Positions 1 through 4,542 of a DNA stretch of 7,134 nt are shown in pieces. This DNA is from Anaerolineae bacterium (GTDB lineage: Bacteria > Chloroflexota > Anaerolineae > 4572-78 > NAK82). The DNA lies in the NCBI GenBank assembly GCA_030597485.1, contig JAUVRU010000095.1, positions 1 through 7,134 of the forward strand, written 5' to 3'. The notes below the pieces were generated by a model. The model searched no databases, was not told where the DNA came from, and worked only from the letters and a program-made list of their open reading frames with translations. Each line of letters opens with the position of its first letter. The first letter of the stretch is position 1. A program made the position numbers and the translations under genes.

Positions 1-155
1 AGAATCTCCTCCCGATTGCCTGGCCCGTGCGACGGTTTCAGCTGAGACGAAACACACTTGTTCTTGGACGCCGATGTGGGGAGGCAGGAAGTCGTCGTAC
101 CCGGCGACCCTTTTGGGCCCCAAGTCTCCAGACTTGGGCCCCAGAATCGAATCGG
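1..155. other. Gene-free upstream stretch
   Basis: I see no supportable gene here. A short open frame starting at 27 has no recognisable protein character, no good ribosome binding site, and runs through the promoter at 156-184. The only structure I can point to is the hairpin at 111-146. The stretch may be the intergenic tail behind a gene lying before the window. Confidence 0.5.
111..146. repeat. Strong inverted repeat with embedded direct repeat
   Basis: Positions 119-127 pair perfectly with 130-138 (CCCAAGTCT/AGACTTGGG). The stem extends outward to 111-127/130-146 with one C/C mismatch and one G-T pair, giving about 16 pairs around a tiny loop. The 10-mer TTGGGCCCCA also occurs twice as a direct repeat (113-122 and 134-143), each copy containing the GGGCCC palindrome. 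No T-tract follows on either strand, so a classical intrinsic terminator is not supported. It could still end transcription of an upstream gene, be a protein-binding site, or be a dispersed palindromic repeat. Confidence 0.7.
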
Positions 156-184
156 TTGAAAAGCGGGGAGAAATGTGATATACT
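156..184 (+). promoter_or_regulatory. Sigma70-type promoter with extended -10
   Basis: A -35 box TTGAAA (156-161) lies 17 bp before a -10 box TATACT (179-184). TG at 176-177 forms an extended -10 (TGnTATACT). Both hexamers match consensus at five of six positions and the spacing is ideal. Transcription would start near 190-192 and read into the lipoprotein gene at 393, leaving a leader of about 200 nt. Activity is inferred from sequence only. Confidence 0.75.
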
Positions 185-189
185 GGGTG

Positions 190-392
190 CAACCAAAACG
201 CCTCGGGTTCAGTCCGGGGCACTTCCGAACCAGGCGCACCCTTTCCCGCCGGCAGATTGGGATACGCCACCCTCCTGTCTCCAGTGCGCCACTGCTGTTT
301 CACCGTTTCAAGCACCCTATCCCCTCCACTGACGGGGGCGTGAACCCACAGTCAGCTGTCCCAATTCTAGTGTTGATTCGAAGGAGGTTACC
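190..392 (+). other. Long 5' leader of the lipoprotein gene, possibly structured
   Basis: This is the predicted untranslated leader between the promoter and the ATG at 393. It holds several small inverted repeats: GGTTC/GAACC (206-210/227-231), a 5-bp stem with 3-nt loop CAGTG-CGC-CACTG (282-294), ACAG/CTGT (348-359), and a 7-bp long-range pair GGGTTCA/TGAACCC (205-211/341-347) that would close most of the leader. I recognise no riboswitch or known leader class, and short inverted repeats of this size can occur by chance in GC-rich DNA. Confidence 0.35.
381..388 (+). promoter_or_regulatory. Ribosome binding site of the lipoprotein gene
   Basis: AAGGAGGT is a near-perfect Shine-Dalgarno sequence five bases before the ATG at 393 (counted from GGAGG). 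It fixes that start codon. Confidence 0.9.
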
Positions 393-2222
393 ATGAGAAG
401 TGACCGCGTTGGCTCATTGGTTTTCGTTGGTGGCCTGTTGGTGCTGCTGCTGGCAAGCATGATGGCCTGTGGCATAGGTCAGCCCGCTGCCACACCGGAG
501 GTGATCGTGATCACGCCCACACCTGTGGCTGAAGCGCCGACGCAGCCACCGGAAGAGGCCCCCACCCCACCGGCCGAGGAACCCACCCAGCCGCCAGAGG
601 AACCGGCCGAACCCCCAGAGGAACCCGCCACACCCGTGGAACCAGTGGAACAGGCACCCGCCGATGACGCCATCGTCGTGGACAACCTGGACCCCGGTTT
701 CAGCGTCGAGGCAGGAGACTGGGGCACCTGCGAGAACGGCGACTGCCAGGGTACCCCCTACGGCGCCGACTTCCGGTTTGCCGACCCGACCTGTGCCGAC
801 TGCCGGGCCGAGTTCAGCCTTACCGTGCCTGCCGCCGGGGAATACGATGTTCTGACCTGGTGGCCGTGGGGCGAGGATCGAGCCACCGACGCAGCCTTCA
901 CCATTGAGTACAGCGGTGGCTCCCTCACCGAAATCGTGGATCAGGTCAACGGTGGCGATGATTGGTGGTGGCTGGCCACGCTGGCCTTTGAGGCCGGGGA
1001 AACAGTCCGCGTCATCGTGGAAGGGACCGCCACTGGCTACGCCAACGCCGACGCCGTCGCTCTGAATCCCACAGGGGCGGGTGCGCCGGCAGGTGAGGCG
1101 GCCGAGGCCGCGCCGACCGCAGCCGAGCCCGAGGAGCCGGACGCCGTAGCCAAAGCACCGATCATCCAGTATTTCTACTCCGAAGCAGCACCCGGCCAGG
1201 GATGTCATTACCTCCACTGGGACGTGAGCCAGGCCACGGCCGTCTATCTGGACGGCGAGGCGGTGGACAACCCCGGCTCGACGGAGGTCTGCCCTGAGGA
1301 GACGACCGACTACACGCTCAGCGCCGAGAACGAAGGCGGCAGCGCGGATCAGGTGGTTACCGTGGCCGTGGTCGAGGCGCCAACCGAGGCGCCGCCACCA
1401 GCGGAGGAGCCCAGCGCCGGCGTGGCACCGGCCGGCGGGGCCATCATCATCGACCACACCTCCACCGACCTGAGCAGCATCCCCGATCACTGGATCGAGG
1501 AGGCCAAAACGCTGACGCTGCACTACGCCCACACCTCTCACGGCGAGCAGCTCATCGCCGGCATCGAGAGGTTGACGGAGGTTGACTCCCGGTACCACGC
1601 GGCCGTCCAGAACTGGGATCCGGCCGGCCTGCCCGACGCCCCGGGCGCGCTGCGCATCTACGATGGCAACAACTGGGACGGTGACAACTACATCATGCCG
1701 GAGATGTATTGGGCCGATGCCGACGGGCAGGCGCACACCCGCTCCGTGGCAGACACCGGCCTGTTCAGCCTGTCCATGTGGTCGTGGTGTGGGCAGCAGT
1801 CTGAGAATTCGGAAGCCCAGGTGAACGACTATCTGGAGACGTTGAACCAGTTCGAGTCCGAGTTTCCCGGCATGCGGTTCATCTACATGACCGGCCATTC
1901 AGACGGCTCGAGCGGCGGAACGTTGGCGCGCAACAACCAGATGGTGAGAGACTATGCCAACGCTCACGGCAGGGTGCTATTCGACTTCGAGGACATCGAC
2001 ACCCACGACCCGGACGGCAACTACTATCCCAACAACGAGGAAGGTGAATGCACCTGGTGCGACGGCTGGTGTGCGGCGCATCCCGATGACTGCACCGACC
2101 TGCCCTATTGGTGCCCCCATTCGGAGTCGACCGAGACCCAGAAGTTCAACTGCAAGCTCAAGGCCCACGCGTTCTGGTGGATGATGGCCCGGCTGGCGGG
2201 GTGGGATGGGGTTTCGCAGTAG
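393..2222 (+). CDS. Multidomain surface lipoprotein: golvesin-like, Ig-like and uncharacterised hydrolase-like domains
   Basis: This 609-residue protein should be exported and lipid-anchored. Residues 1-26 form a signal peptide ending in a lipobox-like MMAC with Cys26 (Met at -3 is unusual). A Pro/Glu linker (about 34-92) follows. Residues 94-225 resemble the golvesin C-terminal/xly-type beta-sandwich (VDNLDPGFSV, WWPWGEDRATDA and ADAVAL motifs), with an unusual four-Cys set (113, 118, 134, 137). Residues 255-327 resemble the Ig-like domain common in Chloroflexota surface proteins, with Cys271 and Cys300 a possible disulfide. A second Pro/Ala/Glu linker leads to the C-terminal domain (351-609). 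Its conserved-looking blocks are HTSHG (380-384), WSWCG (463-467), TGHSDG (500-505) and DIDTHDPDG (534-542), and it ends in a Cys-rich tail (553, 556, 560, 567, 574, 587). Block order suggests an alpha/beta hydrolase of SGNH-like topology, but I know no characterised family with these motifs and the substrate is unknown. The start is set by a strong ribosome binding site. Confidence 0.9.
   Translation: MRSDRVGSLVFVGGLLVLLLASMMACGIGQPAATPEVIVITPTPVAEAPTQPPEEAPTPPAEEPTQPPEEPAEPPEEPATPVEPVEQAPADDAIVVDNLDPGFSVEAGDWGTCENGDCQGTPYGADFRFADPTCADCRAEFSLTVPAAGEYDVLTWWPWGEDRATDAAFTIEYSGGSLTEIVDQVNGGDDWWWLATLAFEAGETVRVIVEGTATGYANADAVALNPTGAGAPAGEAAEAAPTAAEPEEPDAVAKAPIIQYFYSEAAPGQGCHYLHWDVSQATAVYLDGEAVDNPGSTEVCPEETTDYTLSAENEGGSADQVVTVAVVEAPTEAPPPAEEPSAGVAPAGGAIIIDHTSTDLSSIPDHWIEEAKTLTLHYAHTSHGEQLIAGIERLTEVDSRYHAAVQNWDPAGLPDAPGALRIYDGNNWDGDNYIMPEMYWADADGQAHTRSVADTGLFSLSMWSWCGQQSENSEAQVNDYLETLNQFESEFPGMRFIYMTGHSDGSSGGTLARNNQMVRDYANAHGRVLFDFEDIDTHDPDGNYYPNNEEGECTWCDGWCAAHPDDCTDLPYWCPHSESTETQKFNCKLKAHAFWWMMARLAGWDGVSQ
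543..629 (+). repeat. In-frame PPEEP-type linker repeat
   Basis: Residues 51-79 of the lipoprotein consist of four near-repeats of about seven residues (QPPEEAPT, PPAEEPT, QPPEEPA, EPPEEPA). They form a stiff, acidic, proline-rich stalk that would hold the folded domains away from the membrane. The DNA repeat is imperfect (mixed codons), which suggests age or selection at the protein level. Confidence 0.75.
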
Positions 2223-2243
2223 GGGAACGAGTGAGCGAATGGG

Positions 2244-2255
2244 CCCCTCAAGGGG
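2244..2255. repeat. Small C-run/G-run hairpin inside repeat copy 1
   Basis: CCCCT (2244-2248) is separated by CA from AGGGG (2251-2255), 22 nt after the lipoprotein stop codon. It could be a weak transcription or mRNA 3'-end structure, but no T-tract follows. The counterpart in copy 2 is at 4356-4367. Confidence 0.5.
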
Positions 2256-2310
2256 GATCTGCGACGAGTCAGCGAGTCAGCGAGGGGGCCGGGTGGAAAA
2301 GCAGCTTCCC

Positions 2311-2380
2311 GCTGATGGCTGAATGCTGAATGCTGACGGCTGAATGCTGCCCGCTGACCGCTGAATGTGGAGTGCTGAAT
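2311..2380 (+). repeat. Heptanucleotide array (GCTGANN)x10, copy 1
   Basis: Ten consecutive 7-nt units run in exact phase: GCTGATG, GCTGAAT (twice), GCTGACG, GCTGAAT, GCTGCCC, GCTGACC, GCTGAAT, GTGGAGT and GCTGAAT. Eight units start GCTGA, one is GCTGC, and unit nine (GTGGAGT, 2367-2373) is the most divergent. Heptanucleotide arrays are known in cyanobacterial and some Chloroflexota intergenic DNA. This array ends on the AOR start codon. Confidence 0.92.
2369..2372 (+). promoter_or_regulatory. Ribosome binding site of the AOR gene, inside the heptamer array
   Basis: GGAG lies six bases before the ATG at 2379. It exists only because repeat unit nine reads GTGGAGT instead of GCTGAAT. The alternative in-frame start, GTG at 2403, has only a weak AAAG just before it. 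The ATG at 2379 is therefore favoured, although it gives a 17-residue extension before the usual GYxGK start of the family. Confidence 0.6.
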
Positions 2381-4316
2381 GCAAAGACAGACTGATTCAA
2401 AGGTGGATGCGCACCCGCCGACGCCGGCTGGCTACGCAGGAAAAGTGCTGTGGGTCGATCTGGACAGCGGTCGGCTGCGGGAGGAACCGACGGCGAAGTG
2501 GTCGGAGTGGATTGGCGGGCGGGGGTTGGCCGCCTTTCTCCTGGCGTTTTCGCCAACCCTATACGCCGACGAACCCGCCCGCCAACCGATTGTAATCGCC
2601 GCCGGGCCATTGGTGGGGGTGGGCCTTCCCATGGGAGTCCGAACCGCCGTGGCTGCCCGCAACCAGATCTCGGGCGGGTATTGCTATTCCAACGTGGGCG
2701 GCGATTTCGGCACCCGCATGAAGATGGCCGGCTACGACGCGGTGGCGGTGGCGGGCGCCAGCGCCAGCCCTGTTTGTCTCTTGCTGGGGGACGATGAGCC
2801 CAGACTGGTGCCGGCCGACGACCTTTGGGGGCTGAAGATCCCTCAGGTACAGGAAGCGCTCGCTGCTACGCATGGGGCCGACCCTCTGAGCTTCATCGGC
2901 ATCGGCCCGGCCGGCGAGCGGGAAGTGACCATATCCTGCCTGATGGTGGACCGGGCACACGCGGCCGGATGGGGTGGCAGCGGGGCGATATTCGGCGCCA
3001 AGAAATTGAAGGCGATCGTGGCCCTGGGCGAGCGGTCAGTGCCAGTCTTCGACAAAGCGGGCTTGCGAACCAAAACAAGCCAGCTAGGGTGGCGCATCGG
3101 TGCTTCCGAGGCTATGGCAGGACTGGTGCGCGGGGGTACCCACGGCATGGCCGGGGCTGGCGGCTATTCCGGCCTGGTGCCCACCGGGGTCCGGAATCTC
3201 CAGGACGAGTACCTGACGCACGAGGCGTCGGCTCCCATCCGGGAGGAGGCCTTTCGCCAGTGGGAAGGGGAACGGGATGGCTGCGTCGGCTGCAGCATCC
3301 GATGTCTCCACCGCTATCATATGGGGTCGGAGCGGTACGGCACGATAGAGAGCGAGGGCATGCACGCCAACTCGGTGCGGGGGCTGGCGTCGAACTGGGG
3401 CGTGGACGATGCCCAGGATCTGCTGATGGCGCATACCCTGTGCAACCAGTACGGGCTGGACGTGGACGGCGTGTCGGCCGCGGTCGCCTTCGCGCTGGAA
3501 TGCGCCGACAATGGGTTGCTGGAACGGGAGCAGCCGGACGGCGTTCGCCTGGAATGGGGCAACGGTCCCTCGCTGGTGAAACTGGTGCGACAGATCGGCG
3601 AGCGGGCCGACTTGGGCCAGTTGCTGGGGCACGGCGCCTGGGAGGCGGCCCGCCAGATAGGCGGGGACAGCCAGTCCCTGGCCGTGACCACCAAACACGT
3701 GGGCATCAACGAGCAGGGCCTGCGCTCCCACCGGGCGTGGGCGCTGGGGGTGATGACGTCGACCCGGGGCGGCGGTCACCTGGGTGGCTCTCCCCAGACC
3801 GAGAACCGGCGCATATCGGCGGAGCAGGGCCAACGGCTGCTGGACAACCGGCACGCTGGCGATCCCGGCTCCTACCAGGGCAAGGGAGAGCTGGCAGCCT
3901 GGACCGAGGGCCTGAAGTGTGCGGTGGACAGCCTGGGGCTGTGTTATTTCGTGTATGGCTGGTATGACCTGAGCCTGGGCAACCCCGATGAACTGGCCGA
4001 AATGCTCCAGCTGGCGACCGGTATCCGGCTGAGTGGAAAGGAACTGCACCGTTTCGGGCTGCGCTGCCACACGCTGGAGCGCTATCTGTCCTACCGCCTG
4101 GGCGGCCACACCCGCACGGACGACACGCTGCCCGACCGCTTCTTCGACACGCCGGTGTCTGGTGGCGCCTACGGGGGGGCGCAGCTGGATCGCCAGCGGG
4201 TGGAAAAAGCGCTGGATGAGTACTACAGCTATCTGGGCTGGGATGTGGAGACAGGGTTGCCCAGCCCGGAGGCGCTGCGCGGGCTGGAGCTGGCCTTCCT
4301 GCTGAAGGATGAATGA
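2379..4316 (+). CDS. Tungsten-type aldehyde ferredoxin oxidoreductase family protein (AOR)
   Basis: This 645-residue cytosolic enzyme belongs to the AOR family (COG2414), which typically oxidises aldehydes to carboxylic acids with ferredoxin, using a tungsto-bispterin and one [4Fe-4S] cluster. Family marks are the opening GYAGKVLWVDLDSG (18-31), GGRG with the GPLVGVGLP segment, the pterin-binding stretch NVGGDFG (105-111) followed by KMAGYDAV, and GGSGAIFGAKKLKAI (to 212). All four predicted cluster ligands are present: CVGCSIRC (Cys302, 305, 309) and a late Cys522 in SLGLCYF. His440 (KHVG) and STRGGGH (His467) lie where the family keeps its active-site and C-terminal motifs, but the usual HVKG-E segment reads HVGINEQG, so the subfamily and substrate are open. 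Length is slightly above the usual 600-620 residues. No ferredoxin, MoaD-like or pterin gene is adjacent. No signal peptide is seen, unlike both neighbours. Confidence 0.93.
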   Translation: MQRQTDSKVDAHPPTPAGYAGKVLWVDLDSGRLREEPTAKWSEWIGGRGLAAFLLAFSPTLYADEPARQPIVIAAGPLVGVGLPMGVRTAVAARNQISGGYCYSNVGGDFGTRMKMAGYDAVAVAGASASPVCLLLGDDEPRLVPADDLWGLKIPQVQEALAATHGADPLSFIGIGPAGEREVTISCLMVDRAHAAGWGGSGAIFGAKKLKAIVALGERSVPVFDKAGLRTKTSQLGWRIGASEAMAGLVRGGTHGMAGAGGYSGLVPTGVRNLQDEYLTHEASAPIREEAFRQWEGERDGCVGCSIRCLHRYHMGSERYGTIESEGMHANSVRGLASNWGVDDAQDLLMAHTLCNQYGLDVDGVSAAVAFALECADNGLLEREQPDGVRLEWGNGPSLVKLVRQIGERADLGQLLGHGAWEAARQIGGDSQSLAVTTKHVGINEQGLRSHRAWALGVMTSTRGGGHLGGSPQTENRRISAEQGQRLLDNRHAGDPGSYQGKGELAAWTEGLKCAVDSLGLCYFVYGWYDLSLGNPDELAEMLQLATGIRLSGKELHRFGLRCHTLERYLSYRLGGHTRTDDTLPDRFFDTPVSGGAYGGAQLDRQRVEKALDEYYSYLGWDVETGLPSPEALRGLELAFLLKDE

Positions 4317-4347
4317 CACCTCCCTCTGGGGGACTGAACCGGTGGGC
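4317..4347 (+). other. Short spacer after the AOR gene
   Basis: Starting just after the AOR stop, the spacer contains a small TCCC/GGGGA-type inverted repeat (4321-4333) without a T-tract, then GGTGGGC leading into the second composite repeat. It may weakly stabilise an mRNA 3' end. No terminator is supported. Confidence 0.35.
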
Positions 4348-4355
4348 GAGTCAGC

Positions 4356-4367
4356 CCCCCAAGGGGG
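4356..4367. repeat. Small C-run/G-run hairpin inside repeat copy 2
   Basis: CCCCC and GGGGG flank AA, 39 nt after the AOR stop codon, matching the position of the hairpin in copy 1. An 8-nt GAGTCAGC unit lies directly before it and another 8 nt after it, so the hairpin looks inserted between octamer units. No T-tract follows. Confidence 0.5.
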
Positions 4368-4375
4368 TCTTCGAC

Positions 4376-4439
4376 GAGTCAGCGAGTCAGCGAATGGGCG
4401 AATCAGCGAATGGGCGAATCAGCGAATGAGCGAATGGGC
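4376..4439 (+). repeat. Octanucleotide tandem array (GANTNRGC)x8
   Basis: Eight perfect-phase 8-nt units read GAGTCAGC twice, then GAATGGGC, GAATCAGC, GAATGGGC, GAATCAGC, GAATGAGC, GAATGGGC. Alternation of the GGGC and CAGC forms gives a 16-nt higher-order period (units 3-6). Because the unit length is not a multiple of three and there is no coding signal, this is structural or neutral intergenic DNA. Copy 1 has only two units at the same place (2266-2281). Confidence 0.93.
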
Positions 4440-4453
4440 GAGGTGGGCCGGCC

Positions 4454-4474
4454 GGAAAAGCAGCTTCCCGCTGA
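4454..4474 (+). repeat. Identical 21-nt core shared with 2295-2315
   Basis: The segment beginning GGAAAAGCAGCTTCCC is identical in both composite repeats and is the best conserved part apart from the GAGTCAGC pair. It contains GGAA and TTCC arms around AAGCAGC, so it is nearly palindromic and could be a short hairpin or a protein site. It sits exactly at the junction between the 8-nt and 7-nt arrays. Confidence 0.88.
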
Positions 4475-4518
4475 CGGCTAACTGCTAACTGTTGACTGCT
4501 GACTGCTGACGGCTGACC
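4470..4518 (+). repeat. Heptanucleotide array (GCTGACN)x7, copy 2
   Basis: Seven 7-nt units read GCTGACG, GCTAACT (twice), GTTGACT, GCTGACT, GCTGACG and GCTGACC. The dominant variant is -AC-, while copy 1 favours -AAT, so the two arrays have drifted or expanded independently. The array ends 24 nt before the next start codon. Confidence 0.9.
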
Positions 4519-4528
4519 GCTATTACCC

Positions 4529-4535
4529 AAGGAGG
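4529..4535 (+). promoter_or_regulatory. Ribosome binding site of the SGNH/glycosidase-like gene
   Basis: AAGGAGG lies seven bases before the ATG at 4543, just beyond the heptamer array. It is a full-strength Shine-Dalgarno sequence and fixes the start. Confidence 0.9.
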
Positions 4536-4542
4536 CTGAGCG

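Larger units (their letters stand above)
2229..2380 (+). repeat. Composite intergenic repeat, copy 1
   Basis: The parts in order are: two 8-nt units (GAGTGAGC 2229-2236, GAATGGGC 2237-2244); a CCCCT/AGGGG inverted repeat (2244-2255); CGAC and two GAGTCAGC units (2266-2281); a G/C-rich joint; a core at 2295-2315 identical over 21 nt to 4454-4474; and a 7-nt-period array (2311-2380). The same order and orientation recur at 4348-4518, with six fewer 8-nt units here. It fills nearly all the gap between the lipoprotein and AOR genes. I do not recognise it as a named repeat family. Confidence 0.9.
4348..4518 (+). repeat. Composite intergenic repeat, copy 2
   Basis: This has the same order as copy 1 (2229-2380): an 8-nt unit GAGTCAGC (4348-4355), a CCCCC/GGGGG inverted repeat (4356-4367), TCGAC, an 8-nt array (4376-4439), a GGCCGGCC palindrome (4446-4453), the 21-nt identical core (4454-4474), and a 7-nt array (4470-4518). 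It differs from copy 1 mainly by six additional 8-nt units (48 nt) and a shorter 7-nt array. It occupies most of the gap before the SGNH/glycosidase gene. Confidence 0.9.

Noticed and set aside
203..220. tRNA-like T-arm (GGTTCAGTCC)
   Set aside because: The stem does not pair in T-arm register, and no acceptor, D or anticodon arm is present upstream.
27..332. Small open frame in the upstream region
   Set aside because: It has an Arg/Pro-rich composition, no ribosome binding site and no recognisable family, and the best promoter of the region lies inside it.
414..1898. Long minus-strand open frame of 494 codons opposite the lipoprotein gene
   Set aside because: Its translation is low-complexity, Gly/Arg/Val-rich and lacks domains, while the + strand frame has clear domains, a signal peptide and a strong ribosome site. 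It is a GC-driven shadow.
2229..2380. CRISPR array or insertion sequence as explanation for the repeats
   Set aside because: Units of 7-8 nt are in direct tandem without spacers, and there is no transposase, terminal inverted repeat or target duplication in view.
3084..4319. Long minus-strand open frame of 411 codons opposite the AOR gene, and a + strand frame at 2825-3967
   Set aside because: Both overlap the well-supported AOR reading frame and show no recognisable protein motifs; they follow from high GC content.
4499..4526. Possible promoter CTGACT-16-TATTAC before the SGNH/GH-like gene
   Set aside because: Only four of six matches in each box, and the transcription start would fall on the Shine-Dalgarno sequence, leaving no usable leader.
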